Source: JAPXRI01 sp033813635 (lineage in GTDB: Bacteria; Bacillota; Clostridia; Oscillospirales; QAMX01). From it: a stretch of 27,211 nucleotides of DNA. The DNA lies in assembly GCA_033813635.1 (NCBI GenBank), contig JAPXRI010000037.1, forward strand, positions 1-27,211, read 5' to 3'. The notes below the pieces were generated by a model. It had not been told where the DNA came from. It was given only the letters and a program-made list of their open reading frames with translations, and ran no database searches. The position numbers and the translations under genes were made by a program. Below, piece by piece: positions 7,465-14,734 of the stretch. Every line of letters starts with the position of its first letter. Positions within the stretch are counted from its first letter, which is position 1.

Positions 7465-7499
7465 AGGTAAAAAATGGCAGCCAAGAGGTAAAATATGCC
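7465..7499. repeat. pair of 21-bp-phased direct repeats, candidate LytTR sites
   Basis: AGGTAAAAAATGGC starts at 7465 and AGGTAAAATATGCC at 7486, matching in 12 of 14 positions and spaced by 21 bp, two helix turns. They sit about 40-70 bp upstream of the -35 of the LytTR promoter. A third GGTAAAA at 7393 overlaps the -10. The pairing of direct repeats on one helix face is what LytTR proteins use, but the bases do not match the AgrA/ComE-type consensus closely. Confidence 0.45.
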
Positions 7500-7502
7500 G
7501 CT

Positions 7503-7546
7503 AAAAAAAGGAGCCGCAGCGCGTTCACCGCGCGCGCAGCTCCTTT
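7503..7546 (-). terminator. terminator of the TM1266-like gene
   Basis: AAAGGAGC (7507-7514) pairs with GCTCCTTT (7539-7546), with further GC pairing inside; on the minus strand the stem ends in TTTTTTT. It lies just past the stop at 7567. Confidence 0.8.
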
Positions 7547-7566
7547 ATAGCATATTTCTGCCCGGG

Positions 7567-7815
7567 TCAGATCCGTACGGATTGATAGGTAATGCCCTCC
7601 AGGGCGGAAAGCGCCTTTTCGAGCTTGGCGATTTCTTCCGACTCGTCCGTGAGCTGGAGGATAATCAGCCCGGTGTTCGAGCAGGCGTCGCCCGCCTCGT
7701 GCAGACCGAGGCGAGTCTTGATTATGCAGCCGTACTCGGTCAGCACCTTCTGGAGCTCGTCGGCGTTTTCTCTTCTTTTGGCGTTCCTGATAACGATGAT
7801 GTTTTCCTTGTTCAT
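7567..7815 (-). CDS. TM1266-like (iron-only hydrogenase system regulator-like) ACT-fold protein
   Basis: This 82-residue protein has the length and beta-alpha-beta pattern of the TM1266 family, small ACT/NikR-C-like proteins often annotated as iron-only hydrogenase system regulators. Resembling parts are ENADELQKVLTEYGCIIKTRLGLHE, then a GLIILQLTDESEEIAKLEKALSAL strand-helix unit and a closing ITYQSV strand. The start at 7815 is set by GGAGGA a few bases upstream; a longer reading from 7887 lacks a ribosome site. It lies 101 bases downstream of pta on the same strand. No hydrogenase genes (hydA, hydE, hydF, hydG) are in the window, so its target is open. Some members may bind a small ligand or metal; nothing here shows which. 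Confidence 0.65.
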   Translation of the reverse strand: MNKENIIVIRNAKRRENADELQKVLTEYGCIIKTRLGLHEAGDACSNTGLIILQLTDESEEIAKLEKALSALEGITYQSVRI

Positions 7816-7916
7816 GATCTTTCCTCCTTTAATTTTACCGTTCTTAAGAAGCTGATGCCCTGTAAATTTTTCTATGGAGTCCGCCAACAGGGCGGGAAAC
7901 TCGGCCGGACGATGCT

Positions 7917-8888
7917 TTAGACCTGCGCTGCGGTGATAATTGCCATTTTATAGACTTCTTCGGCGTTGCAGCCCCTTGAGAGGTCGTTGATCGGAGCGTT
8001 AAGGCCCTGGAGAATCGGGCCGTAGGCCTCGAAGCCGCCGAGGCGCTGTGCGATTTTATAGCCGATGTTGCCAGCGTCGATGTCCGGGAAAATGAAGGTG
8101 TTGGCTCTGCCGGCGACGCTTGAGGCCGGAGCCTTGGTCTTAGCCACGGTGGGAGAGAACGCGGCGTCGAACTGCAGCTCGCCGTCGAACGGGAAGTCAG
8201 GATTGAGGGCCTTGAGCTTATCGACGGCGCTGCGCATTTTGTCGACGGAGTCGCCCTTGCCGGAACCGAGGGTGCTGTAGGACAGCAGCGCCACCCGGGG
8301 GTTTATCGAAAACAGCCGCGCGGTTCTGGCCGTTTCGACGGCGATTTCGGTCAGCTGGTCCGCGTCGGGGTCAAGGTTGATCGCGCAGTCGGCCATCGCG
8401 TAGAGCTCGTCGGCGCCATCCTTTTCGCGGCGGAGAATAAAGCAGCTCGAGACGATCTTGTTGCCCGGCTTTGTCTTAATGATCTGGAGTGCCGGGCGGA
8501 CGGTGTCAGCCGTGGAGTAGGTAGCTCCGCCCAGCAGGGCGTCAGCCCTGCCCATCTTGACCAGCATGGTGCCGAAATAGTTTGACTTTTTCAGGGATGC
8601 GCGGCAGGCCGCCTCGTCCATCTTTCCTTTTCTGAGCTCGACCATCAGCGCCACCATCGCCTCAAAATCGGGGTAGTCGAGCGGGTCGACAATCTCCATG
8701 CCGTCGACGGGGAAGCCGTATTTCACGGACGCGGCCTTTATCTCAGCGGCGTTGCCGAGAAGGACCGGCTTCAGGATGCCCTCCTTAAATAGGCGATGCG
8801 CCGCCTCGAGAATACGGGGGTCAGAACCCTCCGTGAAGACAATCTTTTTCTGATTTTGTTTCAGATTTTCCGCCATTTTTTCGAACAT
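7917..8888 (-). CDS. pta: phosphate acetyltransferase
   Basis: Pta moves the acetyl group between CoA and phosphate, giving acetyl phosphate for ATP synthesis by acetate kinase in fermenting bacteria. The 323-residue cytosolic protein has the short (no regulatory N-terminus) Firmicutes form: IVFTEGSDPRILEAAHRL at residues 16-33, GGATYSTADTVRPALQII, the signature VALLSYSTLGSGKGDSVDK, FDGELQFDAAF and the C-terminal DINDLSRGC-like segment INDLSRGCNAEEVY. The ATG at 8888 is preceded by GGAGG. The acetate kinase gene ackA, often next to pta, is not here. The TM1266-like gene follows. Confidence 0.95.
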   Translation of the reverse strand: MFEKMAENLKQNQKKIVFTEGSDPRILEAAHRLFKEGILKPVLLGNAAEIKAASVKYGFPVDGMEIVDPLDYPDFEAMVALMVELRKGKMDEAACRASLKKSNYFGTMLVKMGRADALLGGATYSTADTVRPALQIIKTKPGNKIVSSCFILRREKDGADELYAMADCAINLDPDADQLTEIAVETARTARLFSINPRVALLSYSTLGSGKGDSVDKMRSAVDKLKALNPDFPFDGELQFDAAFSPTVAKTKAPASSVAGRANTFIFPDIDAGNIGYKIAQRLGGFEAYGPILQGLNAPINDLSRGCNAEEVYKMAIITAAQV

Positions 8889-9197
8889 GATTTTATTACC
8901 TCCGTAGTATGTTGACTTCTATATAAAACTGATTCGCAGCGAGAGAATTATACGTTGCAATCAGCCAGATAGACCTGGAGCACTGACAATTAAAGGCGGC
9001 CGCATTCCGGACCCGCCGCGACGCCGGACGCCCGCTTTCATATGATATTTTACCATAAAAATCGCTGACTTGCCATATAAGATAAGATAAACTTTGATAG
9101 GTTTAGTGCTGAGAGGGCGAAAGGCGATCGCGCCGATTTACAACCTCGATCCCTAAAATAAAAAGGAGCCACACCCGAACACGCCAATCGCGCCGGG
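8889..9197. other. intergenic region between pta and the AraC-type gene
   Basis: This stretch of about 309 bases holds the upstream region of pta (GGAGG near 8895; on the minus strand a TATAAT near 8950 without a clear -35) and, at its left-to-right far end, the terminator of the AraC-type gene. I see no open reading frame with a plausible protein and no RNA gene. Confidence 0.5.
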
Positions 9198-9212
9198 CTA
9201 CAGCTCCTTTTT
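9160..9212 (-). terminator. terminator of the AraC-type gene
   Basis: AAAAAGGAGC (9160-9169) and GCTCCTTTTT (9203-9212) are perfect complements around a 33-base loop. In the minus direction the stem runs into TTTTTATTTTA. The right arm overlaps the last codons of the AraC-type gene. Confidence 0.65.
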
Positions 9213-10400
9213 GACGCTGTCCCTGTACTTTTTGGGAGTGACGCCCGTAATCCGGCGGAAAACCCTTGTAAAATAGCTCTGATCCTCAAAGCCGCACAAA
9301 CCCGCTATGTCCGAAAGGCTGATGGATTTGTCCGAGAGGAGCTTCTTGCTCTTCTCGACGCGGGACTCGTTGATTTGTTCGACGATGCTTTTGCCCGTCT
9401 CCTCCTTGAAAATCGCGCTTATGTACGACTTGCTCAAGAAGACGTTTTTCGCGATGTCGTCGAGGCTGATTTTTTCGCTGCAATGCTTTCTGATATACTC
9501 AATCGTCTTGAAGACCGCGTCGGAGTGCTTGATCTGCCTGAAATCGAACGCGTAGGAGATGAATCTGCGCAGCATCACGCCCAGGCGCACGCTCAACTCA
9601 TCCAGCGAGGTCATGCTCTGAAATTCGGAGAAGTTCTCGGAGTTGTATAAAAAAAGCTCCCTCGAGTCCGCGCCGGCCTTGATGGCGGCCCGGGTCATCA
9701 CGAACGCTAGCTCGAGCGCCCGGGTTTTTACGACGTCGGGATCGAAATCCGACGTGAAATAAATATGGCCGAGGATATCGTTTAGCAGCGCCTGCGCGCC
9801 GTTTCTGTCCCGAGCGGCGATCAGCTCGGAGAGCTTGTTCTCGTATTCCAGCTGAAATTCATAGGGGTTTTCGCCCTTCAGCCTGCGCTCCCGCGCGGCG
9901 TACGCCGCCTTGAGCAGCTTTTCCTGCTCGTATACGAAGCTTGACGAGGGCTTATTGACAGTCCCGGAGACATAGGCGGCCGACGCGGCCAGAAGCTCCG
10001 AAAGATGGGTGACATCTGCGGGCTCGAAGGTCGGGAGAGTCCCTACGGCGGAGAGCATATTTTCGTCCGGCAGAAGGTCGAGCGTGTCCTTTATGTCGCC
10101 GATGACCATCGGTCCGGCGATCAGCGCGCCCTCCATGCCGCCGTCTGCGGAGAGTACGGGGGATGCGGCGAAAACGAGGCCGAGAGGGCAGTAGTAGATG
10201 TATTTTCCGTCCCAGCGGTAGGACTCCTTGCAGCCGTAGAGGTGGGTGTCGGACTGTCTGCATTTCGGATACGTGCAGGCGGCGCAAAAGCCGGAATAAT
10301 CGCCGGAAAAGCGCATGTCGAAAACGCGCGTCTCCATACGGCAGAGCGCGCCGATATGCGAGGCAAAATCCGAGCATTTCTTAAAAAGTCGGGAATCCAC
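9198..10400 (-). CDS. AraC-family transcriptional regulator with PocR sensory domain
   Basis: The 400-residue protein has an N-terminal cysteine-rich PocR-type sensory domain (about residues 5-165): CAACTYPKCRQSD, LYGCKESYRWDGKYIYYCPLGL and PVLSADGGMEGALIAGPMVIG. A helical middle follows, then a C-terminal AraC DNA-binding domain with two helix-turn-helix units (about 300-400: KTIEYIRKHCSEKISLDDIAKNV and ISLSDIAGLCGFEDQSYFTRVFRR). PocR domains are thought to bind small hydrocarbon-derived ligands. The start is GTG at 10400 with GGGAG upstream. It follows the DUF421 gene by 74 bases on the same strand and may be cotranscribed or use a promoter near 10440. No obvious target operon is adjacent. 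Confidence 0.9.
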   Translation of the reverse strand: MDSRLFKKCSDFASHIGALCRMETRVFDMRFSGDYSGFCAACTYPKCRQSDTHLYGCKESYRWDGKYIYYCPLGLVFAASPVLSADGGMEGALIAGPMVIGDIKDTLDLLPDENMLSAVGTLPTFEPADVTHLSELLAASAAYVSGTVNKPSSSFVYEQEKLLKAAYAARERRLKGENPYEFQLEYENKLSELIAARDRNGAQALLNDILGHIYFTSDFDPDVVKTRALELAFVMTRAAIKAGADSRELFLYNSENFSEFQSMTSLDELSVRLGVMLRRFISYAFDFRQIKHSDAVFKTIEYIRKHCSEKISLDDIAKNVFLSKSYISAIFKEETGKSIVEQINESRVEKSKKLLSDKSISLSDIAGLCGFEDQSYFTRVFRRITGVTPKKYRDSVKKEL

Positions 10401-10439
10401 ACCGATCCGCTCCCGTACCCGCAGATTTTTCGACCCGCT

Positions 10440-10471
10440 ATTATACTATCAGTTTGCTCACTTTTTTTCAA
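10440..10471 (-). promoter_or_regulatory. possible promoter of the AraC-type gene
   Basis: On the minus strand there is a perfect TATAAT (10440-10445) 40 bases before the GTG, with a TTGAAA 20 bases upstream (10466-10471). The spacing is too long for an ideal promoter. Confidence 0.35.
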
Positions 10472-10474
10472 GTG

Positions 10475-11179
10475 CTATTCGAAATCGGGGAAGATAGGAT
10501 TTTTTGGTATCATCGGATAGAGATGGAGCCGGTCGGCGTCGATAAACGCGTAAAACACGTCGGAGGGGGCGCGGTACCCACGGTTTTTCAGCTCGCCGGC
10601 GAGCCAGGCCTCGTTTTTTCCGGCTGGGTGGAGGTTTGTTACATTGACGGTACCGTCCGAGATCACCGTGAGAACAAGGTGTTCCTCCGGGGCTTCGATC
10701 CCTAAGTCGGCGGGTGTGACCGGCCGGCGGGACGCTTTCGGGAGAATACTGATCTGTCCGCTGTGCTCCATTACCGCCGTCTGGATCTGGTCGAGGTTGA
10801 AATAGCCGGCGGCCCGGCAGAACGTGAGAAAATCGCCCAGCTCAAGGCGCGCCTTTTTGAAGTTCTCCCGGTAGATAACTCCGCCGTCCATCAGCACAAG
10901 AGGTCTTCCGTTGATGAAGCGCCGGATTTTCAGCGATTTCCGGTTGGCGTAGCTGATGCAAAAATCCAGCCCGGCGTATACCGACATGGAGATGGCCGGC
11001 AGGATCGGGTTGTTTTCGAGATTCGTCGCCATTTCGGCCGCGATCGACCCGATGGATATTCCGATGATATAGTCGAGCAGCGAAAGCTGCGTTATCTGCT
11101 TTTCTCCCATCAGCTTCGAGAGCAAAAACAGATACAGCACGGACGCGATTGACGTAAAAAGTACCCTCAGCGCGCTCAG
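10475..11179 (-). CDS. DUF421 (YetF/YcaP-like) membrane protein, apparent CTG start
   Basis: DUF421 proteins have a few N-terminal membrane helices and a cytosolic beta-rich domain; their role is unknown, although some affect spores or envelope. Visible parts are the first helix VLFTSIASVLYLFLLSKL, then MGEKQITQLSLLDYIIGISIGS, RPLVLMDGGVIYRENFKKARL and a C-terminal AWLAGELKNRGY. Length from 11179 is 234 residues, typical. The start is unusual: GTG at 11140 would cut the first helix in half, and no ATG, GTG or TTG exists in frame further upstream before the stop. AGGGG (11188-11192, minus strand) lies 8 bases before a CTG at 11179, giving MSALRVLFTSIASV, a normal family N-terminus. It diverges from the yajC operon. 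Confidence 0.82.
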   Translation of the reverse strand: MSALRVLFTSIASVLYLFLLSKLMGEKQITQLSLLDYIIGISIGSIAAEMATNLENNPILPAISMSVYAGLDFCISYANRKSLKIRRFINGRPLVLMDGGVIYRENFKKARLELGDFLTFCRAAGYFNLDQIQTAVMEHSGQISILPKASRRPVTPADLGIEAPEEHLVLTVISDGTVNVTNLHPAGKNEAWLAGELKNRGYRAPSDVFYAFIDADRLHLYPMIPKNPIFPDFE

Positions 11180-11304
11180 AACAACCGCCCCTAAGTTTAA
11201 TGATGCGCTGTTTATTGTTACCCGGGGGCGAAAGTAATATTACAAAACGGCAATCGTTTACAGAAAATTCAATAAGTTTTTCAGACCCGGATGTATAATA
11301 TTTC

Positions 11305-11333
11305 TTGCATTGCTTAATCTGAATGTGTATAAT
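11305..11333 (+). promoter_or_regulatory. promoter of the yajC - scfAB operon
   Basis: TTGCAT (11305-11310), a 17-base spacer, TATAAT (11328-11333). Another TATAAT at 11294-11299 with the same downstream ATTT may be a second -10, but I see no good -35 for it. Confidence 0.8.
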
Positions 11334-11361
11334 ATTTATATGATGATATCGGAGGGAGAAT

Positions 11362-11715
11362 ATGTCTACATTTTTATCGGTTTTATCGGTCTATGCGACC
11401 GGCGAGGGGACGACAGCTGCGGGTGCTGCAAGCAGCAAGAGCAGCCTTATCTCGACGCTGATCCTCATCGTCGCGATGGTTGCGGTGTTTTATTTTTTGA
11501 TTATACGTCCTCAGAAAAAGCGCGACAAGCAGGCGAGGGACATGCGTTCCGCAGTCAAGGTCGGCGATGAGATCGTCACAATCGGCGGAGTCTGCGGAAA
11601 GGTCACCAACGTCAAGGACGATACGGTCACGATTGTTTCGGCGGAGAGCAAGATGACATTCCTGAAAACCGCGATCGCGTCAGTTAACTCGGCCGAAAAA
11701 GAGCTCGCTCAGTAA
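11362..11715 (+). CDS. yajC: preprotein translocase subunit YajC
   Basis: YajC is a small single-span partner of the SecDF part of the Sec translocase. The 117-residue protein has a short Ala/Ser/Gly-rich outer part, one membrane segment (about residues 29-48, LISTLILIVAMVAVFYFLII) and the diagnostic RPQKKRDKQARDMRSAVKVGDEIVTIGGVCGKV. GGAGGGAG precedes the ATG. It heads an operon-like series that continues with the TIGR04086 membrane protein and the SCIFF genes, a gene order known in many Clostridia. Confidence 0.96.
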   Translation: MSTFLSVLSVYATGEGTTAAGAASSKSSLISTLILIVAMVAVFYFLIIRPQKKRDKQARDMRSAVKVGDEIVTIGGVCGKVTNVKDDTVTIVSAESKMTFLKTAIASVNSAEKELAQ

Positions 11716-11776
11716 TTGCCTTTTTACGGAATAAAACGCATCCTCGGAGAATAGAGTGATACCGGGGGTGTCGCAT

Positions 11777-12166
11777 ATGGATAAAACCGACATCGCGGGA
11801 ACGCATTTTTTTAAAAAGGTTCTTCTGCTGCTCATATGCGGGGCGGTGGGAGCGCTGGTTTCCGTTGTAATCCTTGTGGTTTTCGCCGCGATTATCATCG
11901 GAAGCGGCAGCTTTTCGGCGCTTGCGGGCATAGCGGTATACGCGGCCGCGGCGACCGGAGGCCTGGTTTCGGGGATTCTGGCGGCAAAAAGCCTTAGCGG
12001 GCGCGGTATATTAAAGGGTATCGTCACAGCGGTTATCTGTACGGCGATTTTGTCGATTCTGTCTCTGATACCCGGCGCCGGGGGCGGAGGAATAATTCCC
12101 GCCGCTGTCTGCCTGGCGGGCGGTGGCGTCGGGGGCATAATCGGCGCAAATATACCAAATAAATAG
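11777..12166 (+). CDS. TIGR04086 family membrane protein
   Basis: The 129-residue protein has about four closely packed membrane segments rich in Gly, Ala, Ile and Val (for example VGALVSVVILVVFAAIIIG, and later GGIIPAAVCLAGGGVGGIIG). Its length, composition and place between yajC and the SCIFF precursor match the TIGR04086 family, whose function is unknown and which travels with SCIFF genes. The ATG at 11777 has GGGGGTG 6 bases upstream; a reading from 11756 would only add seven residues without a good site. It might help export or anchoring of the modified peptide, but that is a guess from position alone. Confidence 0.75.
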   Translation: MDKTDIAGTHFFKKVLLLLICGAVGALVSVVILVVFAAIIIGSGSFSALAGIAVYAAAATGGLVSGILAAKSLSGRGILKGIVTAVICTAILSILSLIPGAGGGGIIPAAVCLAGGGVGGIIGANIPNK

Positions 12167-12190
12167 AAGATAAGAAACGGAGAATAAAAA

Positions 12191-12346
12191 ATGAAACACA
12201 TAAGAACACTTGCCTCAAAAAATCTGCAAAAGAGCGTTAAAAACGGCGGCTGCGGCGAATGCCAGACCTCCTGCCAGTCCGCCTGCAAAACCTCCTGCAC
12301 GGTCGCGAATCAGAAATGCGAGAACATAAGCAACAGCTTAAAATAA
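12191..12346 (+). CDS. scfA: SCIFF ranthipeptide precursor (six cysteines in forty-five residues)
   Basis: This 51-residue RiPP precursor starts with MKHIRTLASKNLQKSVKN, a leader used for docking to the maturase, and continues with GGCGECQTSCQSACKTSC, the almost invariant SCIFF core. The six cysteines are at residues 21, 24, 28, 32, 36 and 43. In characterised members the maturase joins a core cysteine to a threonine by a thioether; C32 and T37 fall at the positions reported linked in the C. thermocellum peptide (from memory). GGAG lies 8 bases before the ATG. The tail after C43 (ENISNSLK) is a little longer than in typical 45-46 residue members. It directly precedes the maturase gene. Export and function of SCIFF peptides are unsettled; a signalling role has been proposed. 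Confidence 0.95.
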   Translation: MKHIRTLASKNLQKSVKNGGCGECQTSCQSACKTSCTVANQKCENISNSLK

Positions 12347-12365
12347 GCCTGCAAGCGGTTTAACA

Positions 12366-12396
12366 TTACGGGTGTCCGCATACCGGACACCCGTAA
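12366..12396 (+). other. stable hairpin between SCIFF precursor and maturase genes
   Basis: TTACGGGTGTCC (12366-12377) and GGACACCCGTAA (12385-12396) are perfect complements with a G-C extension and a 5-base loop. No T run follows. It is probably an RNA-stabilising or processing structure, or a partial terminator, setting precursor above maturase levels. Confidence 0.65.
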
Positions 12397-12435
12397 CGGC
12401 GTTATACAGGAAACTCCATTAAGGAAGGCAAACAA

Positions 12436-13821
12436 ATGGTTCATACCTATTCCCTGCTGGGATACAACATCGCGCTTGACGACGCGAGCGGTTCCGTACA
12501 TATTTTGGACGCGCTTTCTTACCGGCTTTTGGCGGAGCTTAAGCCTCCCCTCGGGAGCAGCTGCCCGGAGAGCGCGTACGCGTCGCTGCCCGAATACCCG
12601 AGAGACGAAATAGACGAGGCCTATAACGAGCTGAAAAGCCTCTATGACGATGGGCTGCTGTTTTCGAAAGACGAATACGAACACTTAACCGGGCTGATCG
12701 ACAAGGATCCGCCGATCAAGGCGGTCTGCCTGCACGTCTCCCACGACTGCGACATGCGCTGCAAATACTGCTTCGCCGGGACGGGGAACTACAGCGGCCA
12801 GCGTACTATCATGTCGCCGGAGACCGCGATCCGCGCGATGGAGTTTATTCGGGAGGCCTCAGGACAGAGATCGAACATCGAGGTCGACTTCTTCGGCGGG
12901 GAGCCGCTGCTGGCGTGGGACACCGTCCTGAAAACGGTGGAATATGTGAAAGGCCGTGAAAAGCAGTGGGGAAAGATTTTCAGATTCACGCTGACCACCA
13001 ACGCCCTCAGCCTTGACGATAAAAAAGCCGAGTATCTGGCGCGTGAAATGGACAACCTTGTGCTCTCGATGGACGGGCGCCCGGAGGTTAACGACGCGGT
13101 ACGGCGCGACGCCTGCGGCTGCGGGACCTGCGACAGGATCGTCCCGAATATCCAAAAGGTCGTCAGACTCCGCGGCGACAAGACCCATTATATAAGGGGG
13201 ACTTTTACGCGGAAAAACCTCGATTTTTCAAACGATGCGCTCTATATGGCGGATCTGGGCTTCAAGCAGATATCGATTGAGCCCGTCGTCACGAAGGACG
13301 AGCGTTTCGCCCTTCGAAAAGAGGATCTCCCTGCGATTTTCGCCGAGTACGAAAAGCTCTGCATAATCATGCTCGAGCGGGTAAAAGAGGGAAAACCGTT
13401 TAATTTCTTTCACTTCAACATAGACCTTGAGCAGGGGCCCTGCGCGATAAAGCGTCTCCGCGGCTGCGGCGCGGGCGCCGAGTACGTGGCCGTCGCGCCG
13501 GACGGGGGAGTTTACCCCTGCCATCAGTTCGTCGGGAAAGAGAATTTCAGGCTCGGCAGCATTTACGAGCCTGTGTCGTCGCTTGACCGCGGCATAATGC
13601 GCGAATTTGTCTCGCAAAACATTTACACCCGCGACAAATGCCGGGACTGCTTTGCGCGCTTTTACTGCTCGGGCGGCTGCAGCGCGGCAAACTACAACCA
13701 GAACGGAGACATGGGCAAAACCTACGAGATCGGCTGCGAGCTCGAGCGCAAGCGCGTTGAGTGCGCGATTGCGCTAAAGATAGCGCTCGCGGACCTTAAG
13801 GAAAACGCTCCGGCAAAATAA
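12436..13821 (+). CDS. scfB: SCIFF maturase, SPASM-domain radical SAM enzyme
   Basis: This 461-residue enzyme uses S-adenosylmethionine and a 4Fe-4S cluster to form thioether bonds in the SCIFF peptide. Residues 1-90 form a peptide-binding N-terminus (RRE-like). The radical SAM core has C105, C109 and C112 in CDMRCKYC, followed by FFGGEPLL (about 152-159). The SPASM region carries more cluster cysteines: C336, C344, C362, then C402, C405, C411, C415 and C434 within CGAGAEYVAVAPDGGVYPC and CRDCFARFYCSGGC. This number of cysteines matches the two auxiliary clusters of CteB-like maturases. AAGGAAGG lies 7 bases upstream of the ATG. It lies 89 bases downstream of the precursor gene and 34 bases upstream of proC. 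Confidence 0.96.
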   Translation: MVHTYSLLGYNIALDDASGSVHILDALSYRLLAELKPPLGSSCPESAYASLPEYPRDEIDEAYNELKSLYDDGLLFSKDEYEHLTGLIDKDPPIKAVCLHVSHDCDMRCKYCFAGTGNYSGQRTIMSPETAIRAMEFIREASGQRSNIEVDFFGGEPLLAWDTVLKTVEYVKGREKQWGKIFRFTLTTNALSLDDKKAEYLAREMDNLVLSMDGRPEVNDAVRRDACGCGTCDRIVPNIQKVVRLRGDKTHYIRGTFTRKNLDFSNDALYMADLGFKQISIEPVVTKDERFALRKEDLPAIFAEYEKLCIIMLERVKEGKPFNFFHFNIDLEQGPCAIKRLRGCGAGAEYVAVAPDGGVYPCHQFVGKENFRLGSIYEPVSSLDRGIMREFVSQNIYTRDKCRDCFARFYCSGGCSAANYNQNGDMGKTYEIGCELERKRVECAIALKIALADLKENAPAK

Positions 13822-13855
13822 GGAAATCGTAATGCCCGGGAGGACGGGATTAACA

Positions 13856-14650
13856 ATGAGCAACATCGGATTTATCGGCGGCGGGAACATGGCCTCCGCG
13901 ATTGTATTCTCGCTGCTGGACGGCGGCGCGGACCCCGCGTCGCTGGCGGTGAGCAACAGGAGCGGGGAAAAGCTTTTTAAATTCACCGAGCGGGGTGTCT
14001 ATACCTCCGCTGACAATCGCGCGGTCGCGGAGAGATCCGACATAATATTTTTGGCCGTAAAGCCTCAGAATATGGATGAGGTCCTGGCCGATATCGGCGG
14101 ATTTGTCAACGGAAAAACGGTTGTGAGCCTGGCCGCCGGGGTGCGCACGGAGAAAATCTGGAGTGCCCTCTGCGGACCTCTCGCGGTGGTCAGAGCGATG
14201 CCGAACACGCCGATGCTTTTGAAGAAGGGGACGGTGGCCGTCGCTTTCAGAGACGCGCCCGAGCGCGTGAAGTCGGAGATTACCGGTATTTTTTCCGGCT
14301 GCGCGAAGGTTTTTGAGGTGGACGAGGAGCAGATGGACGCCGTGACGGCGCTGTCCGGCTCCGGTCCGGCGTGTTTTTACAGGATCGCCGAGGTGCTCGC
14401 GAAAAGCGCGGCCTCCCTCGGACTTGACTACGAAACCGCCGTGCGGATGGCGGCGTCGACGATGGCCGGAGCCGCCGAGATGCTGGAAAAATCCGGCAGC
14501 ACGCCGGCGGAGCTGATCAAAGCCGTTTCCTCTCCCGGAGGGACCACCCTCGCAGCGCTGGCCGCGTTCGATGCCGCCGGGCTGGACGGCGCGCTTGACG
14601 AAGGCCTGAGGGCCGCCGAGAAGCGCTCCCGAGAGCTCGGAAAGAGGTAG
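13856..14650 (+). CDS. proC: pyrroline-5-carboxylate reductase
   Basis: The enzyme reduces pyrroline-5-carboxylate to proline with NAD(P)H in the cytosol. The 264-residue protein has an N-terminal Rossmann fold, MSNIGFIGGGNMASAI, then FLAVKPQNMDEVL, RAMPNTPMLLKKGTVAV and the ProC signature region DAVTALSGSGPACFYRIAEVLA plus SSPGGTTLAALAAFDAAGL, which cover the C-terminal dimer domain. GGAGG lies 12 bases before the ATG at 13856; ATG 13832 would add eight unlikely residues. It follows the SCIFF maturase by 34 bases and looks cotranscribed. A role in peptide maturation is not suggested by the family. Confidence 0.95.
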   Translation: MSNIGFIGGGNMASAIVFSLLDGGADPASLAVSNRSGEKLFKFTERGVYTSADNRAVAERSDIIFLAVKPQNMDEVLADIGGFVNGKTVVSLAAGVRTEKIWSALCGPLAVVRAMPNTPMLLKKGTVAVAFRDAPERVKSEITGIFSGCAKVFEVDEEQMDAVTALSGSGPACFYRIAEVLAKSAASLGLDYETAVRMAASTMAGAAEMLEKSGSTPAELIKAVSSPGGTTLAALAAFDAAGLDGALDEGLRAAEKRSRELGKR

Positions 14651-14734
14651 GCCCGCTTCGGAAACGAAAACGGCGGCCGGGCGTTAATAAACGGCCTCTT
14701 TTGCGAATAGATATTCGTAAGGGAGGTGGCGGTT

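Noticed and set aside
7503..9212. Two similar AAAAAGGAGC...GCTCCTTTTT hairpins as copies of a mobile repeat
   Set aside because: Only the stem ends match; the loops differ, and each sits right after a stop codon as an ordinary terminator.
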